The notes beneath the pieces are model-generated. The model saw only the letters and a program-made list of their open reading frames with translations, searched no databases and was not told the DNA's origin. Both the position numbers and the translations under genes were made by a program. From Lachnospiraceae bacterium (GTDB lineage: Bacteria > Bacillota > Clostridia > Lachnospirales > Lachnospiraceae): a DNA stretch of 64,000 bases. The stretch lies in the NCBI GenBank assembly GCA_024681775.1, contig JAILAF010000109.1, positions 1 through 64,000 on the forward strand. The letters run 5' to 3'. Positions 1 to 8,283 of this stretch are shown here, piece by piece (position 1 is the stretch's first letter; each line of letters starts with the position of its first letter).

Positions 1-3
1 GTA

Positions 4-924
4 TTACAAAAACAGATCATCAAAAACATCGCCGCCTCCGGTGCTTCCCCGCTTCGCCGCCTCCCCGATGAGAAAAGCTCTGGCCTGGACTCTGGTGGAA
101 TTGAGGGATCGGATCATCTCATCCATCTCTTCCGGATTCGGGCGCACGATATCCAGATACATCCTGAAATATTCCGGATCTCCCTCAAGATCCTCCGTCA
201 GGGTCTGCCAGGCAAAAGGGCGATCACTTCCAAAACGTCTCGCACGGAGATAGTCACCGATCCGCTCCCGCGCCACCTCGGACAGTCGGGCGCTGTATTT
301 GAGGCGTTTGAAGCAGAGCATGCACTTATTCCGCGCAGCCTGCCGCACATACTCTTCCGTCTCTCCCGGCATCTCGCCGTCCACCATCCCCACACCGTCG
401 TAGGAGATATCCTCCTCACCGCACAGCGCTACGCGGGAACTCCCTTCCGCGTCATCCGTTGCCAGGACGGAGAGCAGATACAGATCCCACTTCTCATACC
501 AGCCGGCGCTGCCCACGTCATCCGCCCGCAGCAGATGCTCATTCTCCAGCAGATTGGCGCAGAGCGCCAGGAGATGCACCGTATCCTCATCCATCCCCGC
601 AAAGCGGATGGAGGAAAGGCGCTCGCACCCCTTGAAGACGCCCTTCCCCAGGATTCCCGGAGCATAAGCCCCCTCCAGTCTTACCGTTTTCAGATTGCTG
701 CACTTGGAAAAAGCCCACTCATCCAGCAGCCGGATCCCGGCGGGGAGAAATACCTTCTTCAGCCCCTTGCAGGAGAGAAACACCTTACGATCTATGACAG
801 TAATGTCAGGTGCTCCCGTCAGATCCAGGACCGGATCACTGCCTTCGCTTCCACAGATCACCACGCCGCCGTCCTTATGCACTTCCTTTTGCAGCGTAAA
901 CCCGCCGCATCTGATCTCTTCCAT
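4..924 (-). CDS. Leucine-rich-repeat (BspA/LRR_5-like) protein
   Basis: 306 aa, complete; no signal peptide or membrane segment, so probably cytosolic. Residues about 30-110 show the spacing of LRR_5/BspA repeats (ITVIDRKVFLSCKGLKKVFLP, then LLDEWAFSKCSNLKTVRL, then GKGVFKGCERLSSIRF). The rest is charged and not recognised. It is the last gene of a three-gene run after the VWA/DUF2201 and MoxR genes, which suggests an accessory or substrate-recognition role; that is inference. The start ATG at 924 has only a weak AGGTG upstream and lies inside a 70-bp tandem duplication, so its translation may be altered compared with the ancestral arrangement. Confidence 0.75.
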   Translation of the reverse strand: MEEIRCGGFTLQKEVHKDGGVVICGSEGSDPVLDLTGAPDITVIDRKVFLSCKGLKKVFLPAGIRLLDEWAFSKCSNLKTVRLEGAYAPGILGKGVFKGCERLSSIRFAGMDEDTVHLLALCANLLENEHLLRADDVGSAGWYEKWDLYLLSVLATDDAEGSSRVALCGEEDISYDGVGMVDGEMPGETEEYVRQAARNKCMLCFKRLKYSARLSEVARERIGDYLRARRFGSDRPFAWQTLTEDLEGDPEYFRMYLDIVRPNPEEMDEMIRSLNSTRVQARAFLIGEAAKRGSTGGGDVFDDLFL

Positions 925-1036
925 AAATCACCTGTCACAGCATCTCCGGGACTTCCTTCCGAAGCATAAACCCGCCGCATCTGATCTCTTCCATTTGTCA
1001 CCTGTCACAGCATCTCCAGGACTTCCTTCCGGAGCT
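897..1036. repeat. 70-bp tandem duplication across the MoxR/LRR gene junction
   Basis: Bases 897-966 and 967-1036 match at about 64 of 70 positions. On the minus strand each copy carries the last codons of the MoxR gene, its TGA stop and the first codons of the LRR gene. The copy boundary falls on a shared AAGGAAGT that occurs both in the MoxR 3' end and near the LRR 5' end, so the event looks like microhomology-mediated duplication. It leaves a 19-codon chimeric ORF (MEEIRCGGFMLRKEVPEML) between the two genes. Confidence 0.9.
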
Positions 1037-2462
1037 GTTCCCGCCTGTCTCCCACCATCAAAAGCTGCCGGAACTCCTCATATCCGGCATTGGGGAAGGA
1101 TGCGAAAAAGCCCGCGCAGTCCTCGTTCACCGTCAGTTCCGTCACCAGCACCAGCATCTCATTGCTCTCCCGGCCGAAGAGACGCGCTGCCTGCGCGAAG
1201 AGATGGTTCAGCGCTTCCTGCAGTTCCCGCACATCGTCCTGCAGTTCGAACACAGAGCTGTTGTAGTATTCTCTGGCACCCCTGCCTTCTTCCATCGCCG
1301 CCTGCAGGCCTTCGTAAAATGCGATCACCCGTTTCCCCGCATTTTTCTCCGCAGGGGAAAGGGATCCCGCCCGCTCTTTGGTGCGGAGCATATCCTTCCG
1401 GGCCCTGAGATAGGTTGCCGGCTCCTCGCCGCCTTCAATACGTTCTATGGAGGGACGCACCTCCCGGATGAGGGTTGCCTTTTTCATGACGCTGCGGATC
1501 CGGGCCTTCGCCGCATCCGCCAGGAGGCCTGCCAGTGCCAGACGCTCGTCCGTGGCCGCTTTCTGTGCCGCGTCGATGGTCTCCTGAGAGACTTCCCCGC
1601 GGAAGACCGCATCCACGTTGTACTGTCTCTTGTATTTATTGTACAGATCGTAAAAGGCGGAAAACTCTTTGACGACCGTGTCATTTTTGATGTACTGACC
1701 GATGAGACTCTCACTGACCTTTTTCCCGGTACTCTCGTAGAGGGTGATGATCTCCGAGAGATCCTCCCAGCCTCTGGCCGTGACGTAATTCTTCCCGTAA
1801 GCGGTGGTCTCCACCCCGTAGAATGCATCCCGGTCGCTGTCCAGGAACTGCAGTACCGCACCATGCAGTCCCCGCTCCGTCGCATATTTTTTCCAGGCGG
1901 GGTAGTCCGCTTCCACCTCGATGACCTTGAGACGGTCCAGGGTCACCACATCAAACTCCCGCACCGCCTTGTTGAATTCCGGCGGATTCCCGGCGGTAAC
2001 GATGACCCAGCCCTCGGGCACCGCGTGCTTGCCGAAGACCTTCATCTGCAGGAACTGCAGCATGGAAGGATAGAGGGTTTCGGAGACACAGTTGATCTCA
2101 TCCAGGAAGAGGATCCCCTCCCGGATCCCGCTCTCCTCAATGGTGTCATAGATGGAGGCGATGATCTCGCTCATGGTATATTCCGAAACGGAGTAAGTCC
2201 GGCCGCCGTACTCCTTCTCCCGGATAAAGGGAAGTCCCAGGGCCGACTGCCTGGTGTGGTGCGTCATGGAATAGCTGACCAGTGCGATCCCCAGTTCCGA
2301 TGCGATCTGGCTCATGACCGCCGTTTTCCCGATGCCGGGAGCTCCCAGCAGGAAAATGGGGCGCTGCCGCACCACAGGGATCCGGTAATCACCGAATTCG
2401 TCCTTCGTCAGATACAGTTCCACGGTATCCTTGATGTATTCCTTTGCTTCCGCTATGTTCAT
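1005..2462 (-). CDS. MoxR-type AAA+ ATPase
   Basis: 485 aa. Walker A GAPGIGKT at about residues 40-47 and Walker B ILFLDEIN at 117-124, followed by a sensor-1-like VIVTAGNP, give a MoxR/RavA-class AAA+ module; the C-terminal 200 residues are helical and not assigned. MoxR ATPases typically act with a VWA-domain protein to remodel or mature other proteins. That partner is the gene just upstream (2564-3856), about 100 bp away. The start ATG at 2462 has a good GGAGG 8 nt upstream. The stop lies in the second copy of a 70-bp duplication. Confidence 0.88.
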   Translation of the reverse strand: MNIAEAKEYIKDTVELYLTKDEFGDYRIPVVRQRPIFLLGAPGIGKTAVMSQIASELGIALVSYSMTHHTRQSALGLPFIREKEYGGRTYSVSEYTMSEIIASIYDTIEESGIREGILFLDEINCVSETLYPSMLQFLQMKVFGKHAVPEGWVIVTAGNPPEFNKAVREFDVVTLDRLKVIEVEADYPAWKKYATERGLHGAVLQFLDSDRDAFYGVETTAYGKNYVTARGWEDLSEIITLYESTGKKVSESLIGQYIKNDTVVKEFSAFYDLYNKYKRQYNVDAVFRGEVSQETIDAAQKAATDERLALAGLLADAAKARIRSVMKKATLIREVRPSIERIEGGEEPATYLRARKDMLRTKERAGSLSPAEKNAGKRVIAFYEGLQAAMEEGRGAREYYNSSVFELQDDVRELQEALNHLFAQAARLFGRESNEMLVLVTELTVNEDCAGFFASFPNAGYEEFRQLLMVGDRREQLRKEVLEML

Positions 2463-2563
2463 AAATCCATCCTCCCAATGGAGCGCCGTGCGCTCTGCCT
2501 GTCACTCAGATCTTTTTCCCCCGGACGAAGTAGCATCTCCGGATGGAGCCCCCCGCACTCTTC

Positions 2564-3856
2564 CTATCTCTCCGTGTCCAGTATCACCTTGATGGCCCAT
2601 CCCGGGACGGGCATCCGGTATTCATCGTCCGAGTTAAAAACGAACATCGTGTCATATTTCGGGGCGGAATCCGGGTAGATCCCATATCCGTCCGTAAAAT
2701 AGATGAGACCCTTCAGATTCCGGAACTCCCCCGCCGCCACCAGATCATCCACATAGGCGAATACGGGGCGGAAGTCCGTAGCGCCGAATCCCTTCACGGC
2801 AAAGTGCTCCGCCGCATCCCGGAGCTGCTCCCTGGAAGTAACCTTCAGATCCGCCGTGATCCTCGCATCGCACTGGAGGATCCTTACGTGCATCTCTTCG
2901 GAAAATGCCGCAGAAGCCGTCAGGATATCGTAGGTCCTGGTAAGGAAGTCCGTCACCGTTTTTCCACTGACGGAAGCGGAGGTATCCACGGCAATGACAA
3001 ACTCCCGGATCTTGTTTTCCTCCGCATACTCCAGCGGCTCGATGAGGGGCATGTTGTCGTAGTGAGAAAGACCGTAGGTGTAATAGATATAGTCGAACTC
3101 GTCGGGGCTGACTTTGATCTCCTCGTTCATCACCGCAAAGCGGCGCAGGATCTCATCATAATCATATCGCTTTTTCGTGCTTTCCTTCAGATTCATGAGG
3201 ATGCCGGCGCTGCCGGTGACCTCCTTGGAAAAGGACCGGAGCTCTGCTTTCACCCGTTCTGCGATGCGCTCCCAGTCCTTTTTGGTCAGGAGCATCTGCC
3301 GCTCCGTCACGCGCTCTCTCGGGAGATGCCTGTCAAAGGCAAAAAGGGCAGCATACTTTGCCTGGGAGTCTGCGGAGATCCCCCCTACCATAAACTCCCG
3401 GTAGATGGCATCCGCCGTGAGGGAAGGCACCCATTTCCCCAGACGCGTCAGGATGATCCGCTCCTCCCCGTCCCGGAGCATGGCGCCCTCCGGCAGCTCC
3501 AGTCCCAGGACGATATTTTCGACAGCAATGTCACATGCGATATTCCAGTAGGCCTCCTGCCGTTTTTCCGTCCGGTAGCTGTGGAGGAAGATCCCGTGAA
3601 AAAGCACGTGGAGCAGGAGCCTTAATGGGAAAGCCTGCTCATCCCGGTAGTCCAGCAGCAAAACTGCGGGGTCATAGTAAAGATGCTCCCCGTCCGCTTC
3701 ATATCCCCCCAGACCGGGGCTGGAGACAAAGGCATACCGGGACAGGGCCGCATCAAAGAAGCGGAACCGGACCACGATGCTGTCTCTGGCCAGGTTCATA
3801 ACCCGGAGGGCATATTCTTCTATCTGTCTGCTGTCCGAAGTCCTCAGTTCCGCCAT
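2564..3856 (-). CDS. VWA-like DUF2201 putative metallopeptidase
   Basis: 430 aa. The N-terminal half matches the DUF2201 'putative metallopeptidase' domain, with the zinc-ligand pattern H83, H87, H92 in LLHVLFHGIFLH. The usual catalytic glutamate of HExxH is valine here, so peptidase activity is doubtful. The C-terminal VWA-like domain (about 285-430) has the MIDAS motif DTSAS at 291 and a later GATD. Such proteins pair with MoxR ATPases, as encoded next in the operon. RBS AAGGGG precedes the ATG at 3856; a strong hairpin (3877-3909) lies in the leader. Confidence 0.82.
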   Translation of the reverse strand: MAELRTSDSRQIEEYALRVMNLARDSIVVRFRFFDAALSRYAFVSSPGLGGYEADGEHLYYDPAVLLLDYRDEQAFPLRLLLHVLFHGIFLHSYRTEKRQEAYWNIACDIAVENIVLGLELPEGAMLRDGEERIILTRLGKWVPSLTADAIYREFMVGGISADSQAKYAALFAFDRHLPRERVTERQMLLTKKDWERIAERVKAELRSFSKEVTGSAGILMNLKESTKKRYDYDEILRRFAVMNEEIKVSPDEFDYIYYTYGLSHYDNMPLIEPLEYAEENKIREFVIAVDTSASVSGKTVTDFLTRTYDILTASAAFSEEMHVRILQCDARITADLKVTSREQLRDAAEHFAVKGFGATDFRPVFAYVDDLVAAGEFRNLKGLIYFTDGYGIYPDSAPKYDTMFVFNSDDEYRMPVPGWAIKVILDTER

Positions 3857-3876
3857 ACACTGTCACCCCTTACGCG

Positions 3877-3909
3877 AACGGAGGCACCTGCAAGTGCAGC
3901 GCCTCCGTT
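3877..3909 (-). other. Leader hairpin upstream of the VWA gene
   Basis: An interrupted inverted repeat, AACGGAGGC...CTGC, loop AAGT-like, GCAG...GCCTCCGTT, lies between the HD-GYP stop and the VWA start. There is no T-run on either side, so it is a poor intrinsic terminator. It could stabilise the mRNA 5' end or be a processing site; function unknown. Confidence 0.5.
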
Positions 3910-3945
3910 CCCATGAGTCCCTCCTCTTTGAAAATCCAATAAAAG

Positions 3946-6024
3946 CTACCAGATCCGAATATTGGTAATGGCGCACTGGTCACCCGTGACGGCAGCGTAA
4001 ATGGGTCTGTCGATGCCGGTCAGGGTTGCCTTTCCTCTGGTGGAGATCCCACCGTTCTCCGTGATCACGAAGATCGTATTCCCCTCTACTTCAAATGTGA
4101 CAGTTGCGTCAAATCCTCGTTTGTTGAAATCCTTCCAGGAATCCCAGCCGCCGAAATCCGGCATTTGTACAGTCTGCGGCTTTACATTGCAGGCGGAATC
4201 ACACTCACAGAATTCCCCGTCCAATCGCAGGAACGCCAGATCCCGGTAGCCCTCGCCGCCTACTTTGCCGTCATCGGAACAGAAGATATCGATGAAGGGA
4301 CAGTGCCATACCAGTCTGGCCGTGGGCAGGCTCCTGGCGTGGAAGGTAATCTGCAGGCCATCCCGGATCAGGATCCCTTCGGAATGGGACGAGCGGAAGC
4401 CATCCACCTGTACGTTGGGAATGTCGCCCTCCGGCACATTGATGTAGCTGATCTCCTCTGCAATCCTGGGGATAAAATCGGCGGGATACTCCTCTTCCGA
4501 TCTCGTCACTTCCAGATTACGGATGCGGCAGAACATGCCGGTGAGGCTGATATACATATAGCGGGTGCTGTCGGGCAGCGCCACCGTCACTTCCTGGACG
4601 TAATCCTTGCCATAGACCTTGATGAGGGCATGGTCCTTGATCCTGACCGCCTCGATCCGGTACACATTCTCCCTGTCAATATCCGACACAGCAGGGTCCG
4701 GATTATTCGTCTGGATCTTCCGGGCTTCCCCGATCTGATTCCTGCCGTTGAGCCAGATCTCACCGTACTCCAGGTAGAGCAGCTCCTTTCCTCGCTTCTC
4801 GTCCGTATGGACATTGCCATCCAGAGAGTCAAAGAGGATCATGGAAAGCTCCGGCTGAACGCTGTTGTTCTGGTCCAGTTCCGCCATTTCCAGCGTGATG
4901 GAAGTCAGGTTCGAAGAGATGAGAATCCCCTCCGTAAAAGCACTCCGGTAGGTGCCGATGATCAGGCCCTCGTCTCCGCCTGCTCCTTCGCGCTCGGAAG
5001 GGGCTGCCCGTTCCTTCAGCATATAGTCGACATCATCATCGATGAGATGGATCATGAGCCTCGCATAGACCGGATCAAACTGGGTCCCGGAGCCTTTCAC
5101 GATCTCTTCCCGGACTCTCTGCTGAGGAATGAGATCACGATAGCTGCGTCTGGAAGTCATGGCGTCGTAAGCATCCGCCACGGAAATGATCCGGGCCAGC
5201 TCCGGGATTTCGGTACCGGAGAGCCCCTTGGGATATCCCTTCCCATCAAAGCGCTCATGGTGGTAATGGGCACCGATGCTCAGGAAGGGGAATTCGCTGA
5301 TGTGCTCCAGGATCTGCGCACCCATGGCAGGGTGCTGCTTGATCACCTCGTACTCTTCCCGGGTGAGTTTCCCATCCTTGTTGATGATGCTGACGGGGAT
5401 GCCGATCTTCCCTACATCATGGAGCAGGGCGGCATAGTAGACCTCATCGCATTCCTTCGCGGACTTACCGTTCATCTCTGCCAGCTTGCGGGAATAATCC
5501 GCCACTCTGGAGGAATGACCGTGGGTGTATTTGTCCTTGGCATCGATGGCATTCACCAGAGCGATGGCCGTCTGCCGGAAGAGATTGCTCAGACGCCTCT
5601 GCTCTTTTTCCAGAGTGCGCTGTGCCAGGTAAATGATGGTAATGGTGAGAATAATGGAAAGATTGATGAACAGGCCCGGAATACCGACCAGATTATGCTC
5701 CTTGAAGATCGCCAGGAGCATCATCGGGATCTGAACAACGATGGCGATCAGGGAAATGATGTACCCAAGCTTTTTATATGTCAGCACCATAATGATGACG
5801 ACGACACTGCACAGCGCTGTGATCACACCGGCAAATGTGGAGACGGGGAGCACACTGTCCCCGATGAACAGCACTTCCTCCGATTTTGCCGCAAGCGAAG
5901 CCAGGCGGGACAGGAAAATATAAACCGCCAAAGGAATGATCACGGTGATGGGAGGAAGCTCCCTTCTGTCCGTGAGGAACTTAACGACCTTTTGTGCAGA
6001 TCCGGAACTCTCGCTTTGTTTCAT
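3946..6024 (-). CDS. Membrane-anchored HD-GYP c-di-GMP phosphodiesterase
   Basis: 692 aa. Residues about 25-135 form four or more membrane helices, resembling the N-terminus of the GGDEF-EAL protein at 49749-51497. An HD-GYP domain follows (about 150-330) with HD at 202-203 in LLHDVGK and the signature HHERFDGKGYP at 255-265, the residues that bind metals and c-di-GMP; hydrolysis of c-di-GMP is therefore expected. The C-terminal 350 residues look like two beta-rich modules of unknown function, possibly carbohydrate-binding-like. RBS AAGGAG sits upstream of ATG 6024. Monocistronic by spacing. Confidence 0.9.
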   Translation of the reverse strand: MKQSESSGSAQKVVKFLTDRRELPPITVIIPLAVYIFLSRLASLAAKSEEVLFIGDSVLPVSTFAGVITALCSVVVIIMVLTYKKLGYIISLIAIVVQIPMMLLAIFKEHNLVGIPGLFINLSIILTITIIYLAQRTLEKEQRRLSNLFRQTAIALVNAIDAKDKYTHGHSSRVADYSRKLAEMNGKSAKECDEVYYAALLHDVGKIGIPVSIINKDGKLTREEYEVIKQHPAMGAQILEHISEFPFLSIGAHYHHERFDGKGYPKGLSGTEIPELARIISVADAYDAMTSRRSYRDLIPQQRVREEIVKGSGTQFDPVYARLMIHLIDDDVDYMLKERAAPSEREGAGGDEGLIIGTYRSAFTEGILISSNLTSITLEMAELDQNNSVQPELSMILFDSLDGNVHTDEKRGKELLYLEYGEIWLNGRNQIGEARKIQTNNPDPAVSDIDRENVYRIEAVRIKDHALIKVYGKDYVQEVTVALPDSTRYMYISLTGMFCRIRNLEVTRSEEEYPADFIPRIAEEISYINVPEGDIPNVQVDGFRSSHSEGILIRDGLQITFHARSLPTARLVWHCPFIDIFCSDDGKVGGEGYRDLAFLRLDGEFCECDSACNVKPQTVQMPDFGGWDSWKDFNKRGFDATVTFEVEGNTIFVITENGGISTRGKATLTGIDRPIYAAVTGDQCAITNIRIW

Positions 6025-6068
6025 AATCTATCTCCTTCGCCCTGGAAAATCCCTATTCAGCCGTCAGA

Positions 6069-6359
6069 TCATGCGGGACATTTCCTTCCCGAACACGGTT
6101 TCCTCACAAAAAATAATATCAAGGTTATTTTACCGCAAAAACAAGATAATTTGAAATAAAAACAGTATGAAATGTGCCCAGCTCCCCAAATCCGGGTGTC
6201 GGGATGTACAGGCCCAAAGAGGCGCTCCACACGTTCCAGCATGCCTTGCTGAATCTCCAGACTCTTGTCATACTCACCGATGTTCCGATACAGATCCGAA
6301 AGTTCCATCTCGACGGACAGATATTCCAGGCAATCCGGATCCTTCCGGGCCTTTCTCAT
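6069..6359 (-). pseudogene. Truncated TPR-protein remnant
   Basis: The first 57 codons (6359 to about 6189) encode a recognisable tetratricopeptide segment (LSDLYRNIGEYDKSLEIQQG, later FGPVHPDT). At that point a TPR_12 array would normally continue; instead the frame runs into cysteine/phenylalanine-rich nonsense to the stop at 6069. The start overlaps the preceding ORF by ATGA. It looks like a gene deleted in mid-repeat. Confidence 0.6.
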
Positions 6360-6774
6360 TGCTGCTCTGCTTCCTCGCGCCAGGTATATTCTCCGTAGAT
6401 CTGCTCGAAAGGAATGTAGTCGCCTGCGGTGGAACTAAGCATGCCCCACTGCAGCTCCTCCCAGGTCACATCGTCGCGGTTCGTGAGGACGTAGATGTCA
6501 TAGTAGGTAAACAGGGAAAATTCATAGGGCGATTCTCCCTCGTAATGCATCAGGCACTGCCAGGTCGCCGCAGGGCTGTCATAGCCCACCTCTTCGTGCA
6601 CCACATATTCGCCGTCCACCTTGTGCAGGGGCTCTGTCAGGAAGGTCGTCCCGTCATAGGTGAGACGCTTCAGGAACAGACTGGGATCATCCTCGATGGT
6701 AGCTTCCCGCAGCTCCTCGCTCATCCGCTCCGGGTCATCCCGATAGACATAAGCGAGATCCACCTATACTTCAT
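6356..6774 (-). pseudogene. Frame-disrupted ORF upstream of the TPR remnant
   Basis: From 6763 downward a 135-codon frame reads VDLAYVYRDDPERMSEEL... to TREEAEQQ-like end, but its only start is a GTG directly after a TAG. The well-placed ribosome site AAAGGAGG points to an ATG at 6774 in a different frame, which hits a stop within 20 codons. A one-base frameshift near codon 4, or a TGG-to-TAG change at the TAG, would restore a single gene. With the truncated TPR ORF behind it this is probably decayed. Family not recognised. Confidence 0.5.
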
Positions 6775-6812
6775 CCGTAGCCTCCTTTCCTCGTGTAGCG
6801 ATTCATCACCCT

Positions 6813-6836
6813 CCGGACCGATTGCCGGACCGATTG
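6813..6836. repeat. 12-bp perfect tandem duplication
   Basis: CCGGACCGATTG occurs twice in direct tandem just downstream of the deacylase stop codon. No function seen; consistent with replication slippage in a decaying intergenic region. Confidence 0.8.
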
Positions 6837-6846
6837 CCCGCCCGCT

Positions 6847-7392
6847 TCAGTCCTCCCCCACCAGCTTCACGGTCTGATAGTCATGGCCCGTAGCTGGCAG
6901 GAACTTCTCGATCACATCCGCCGTCTTCATCTTCAGACTGGAAGTGCACACGCAGGGGTGGCACCCCAGGTACGTCCCCCGCAGCACATCCTCGTCGATG
7001 AGGAGCTTTACCGCATGCTCCCGATCGTTCATAAGACCCATGATGCTGACGGCGCCGGGCTCGATATCCAGATACTTCAGCATATCCTCAGGGTCCGCAA
7101 AGGACAGTCTGGCGGACCCGATCTGGGCGGACAGTTCCTTCGTTTTGAACTTCTTATCGCCGGGCATCAGCAGCAGATAAAACGCGGTCTTTTGCCGGTT
7201 GCACAGAAACAGATTTTTGCACATGGTCACTCCAAGCACCGCATCGATCTCATTGCAGGCCGCCATGTTGTTCGCCGGCTCGTGATCCGTGCGATAAAAA
7301 GGGATCCCCAGCCCGTCCAAAAAATCATAGGTCCGGATCTCCCTGGGCAGCCGCCCTGTCTCATCCTCCGGTCTTCCCTCGTACAGTTCCAT
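6847..7392 (-). CDS. YbaK-fold prolyl-tRNA editing-type deacylase (ProXp-ala/PrdX-like)
   Basis: 181 aa from the chosen start. The whole protein matches the free-standing prolyl-tRNA synthetase INS-like editing family, which hydrolyses mischarged Ala-tRNA(Pro): characteristic stretches are YRTDHEPANNM, LFLCNRQKTAFYLLLMPGDK and a C-terminal GCHPCVCTSSLKM. I start at ATG 7392 because GGAGG precedes it; the in-frame ATG at 7413 has no ribosome site. A second member of the same superfamily (YbaK, Cys-tRNA(Pro)) is at 18197-18682. Substrate assignment within the family is inference. Confidence 0.85.
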   Translation of the reverse strand: MELYEGRPEDETGRLPREIRTYDFLDGLGIPFYRTDHEPANNMAACNEIDAVLGVTMCKNLFLCNRQKTAFYLLLMPGDKKFKTKELSAQIGSARLSFADPEDMLKYLDIEPGAVSIMGLMNDREHAVKLLIDEDVLRGTYLGCHPCVCTSSLKMKTADVIEKFLPATGHDYQTVKLVGED

Positions 7393-7501
7393 CCTTACGC
7401 CCCTCCCATGCACACTTTCTCATTGTAAAGCAGAAAACTATGGAAATTATACCACTTCCCGCCGTTATAGTGGAACCTCTCCTTTCTCCGGAGCCAATTG
7501 C

Positions 7502-7540
7502 TTGCCAATCGCGGCGGATATTTGTAAAATACTCTACAAA
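7502..7540 (+). promoter_or_regulatory. Promoter with overlapping palindrome (candidate operator)
   Basis: TTGCCA (7502-7507), 17-bp spacer, TAAAAT (7525-7530). A 6-bp inverted repeat, TTTGTA (7521-7526) and TACAAA (7535-7540), overlaps the -10 element and could be an operator for the HTH protein encoded just downstream; autoregulation is inference. Confidence 0.6.
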
Positions 7541-7601
7541 TGGAGATTTACAGCGGATGGCAGAAACTTTCCGTATCTAAAGGTCCAAACGGGGGAAGAT
7601 T

Positions 7602-8078
7602 ATGGGTAAGAAATCTACGAAAGAAAACAAATGCATCTATCAGATCGCTCGTGAAGATTGCGGGCTCACCAGAACCGCTGCTGCGGACGCCACAAGCGGT
7701 GTCCTGTCCGAGAGCAGGATCGAGAAGATCGAAAGCGGTGCCCTGAATGCACATCCAGAGGATGTGATGCTGATGGCGAAAGCTTACAACCGGCCGGAAC
7801 TGTGCAACTACTTCTGCACCAAAGAATGCCCCATCGGGGAAAAATATGTGCCGGAGGTGCAGACCATCCACGACCTGCCCCAGATCACCATGGAGCTCCT
7901 CTCCAACCTGAACGCCCTGAACCGGGAAAAAGAGAAGATCATCGACATCACCGCGGACGGCAAGATCACCGAGGACGAGATGGCGGATTTCGAGTCCTTC
8001 CGCAAAGCACTCGGAGACATGTCCCTGGCGATTGAATCACTGAAGCTCTGGGCAGACCGGGAGTTCGCAAACAGATAG
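7602..8078 (+). CDS. HTH (XRE-like) transcriptional regulator
   Basis: 158 aa, cytosolic. Residues about 10-70 form an XRE-type helix-turn-helix (YQIAREDCGLTRTAAADAT..., LSESRIEKIESG...), followed by a cysteine-bearing segment (CNYFCTKECPIG) and a helical tail that may dimerise. Proteins of this form are common in Lachnospiraceae but have no defined target that I know. ATG 7602 follows GGGGGAAG. A promoter with a palindrome over its -10 lies 60 bp upstream; a terminator follows at 8113, so it is monocistronic. Confidence 0.75.
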   Translation: MGKKSTKENKCIYQIAREDCGLTRTAAADATSGVLSESRIEKIESGALNAHPEDVMLMAKAYNRPELCNYFCTKECPIGEKYVPEVQTIHDLPQITMELLSNLNALNREKEKIIDITADGKITEDEMADFESFRKALGDMSLAIESLKLWADREFANR

Positions 8079-8112
8079 ATATCATAGGGACTATAAGCAT
8101 ACAAGTACGCAC

Positions 8113-8155
8113 ACGGTGCAGACTGCAGAGCAGCAGCCTGCGCCGTTTTTCCTTT
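8113..8155 (+). terminator. Intrinsic terminator after the HTH gene
   Basis: ACGGTGCAG pairs with CTGCGCCGT (one G-U pair), followed by TTTTTCCTTTTT. Confidence 0.7.
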
Positions 8156-8283
8156 TTGCCGGATCATCAAATGTACACTCGGAATCAACAGAACCGACAC
8201 CGTCCATTCACAGAACGTACACGAAGGGCAGATATGCTAAAACCACGTTACTGATAACGACAACGAACACGGAGGTGTTGAAT

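Noticed and set aside
4165-6159. Long plus-strand ORF of 664 codons
   Set aside because: It is antisense to the HD-GYP gene, whose motifs are clear; it has no ribosome site and its residue use is that of a high-GC shadow. The same holds for the long antisense frames at 1203-2678, 19026-21878, 22661-24328 (minus), 29528-31504 (minus) and 34282-35853 (minus).
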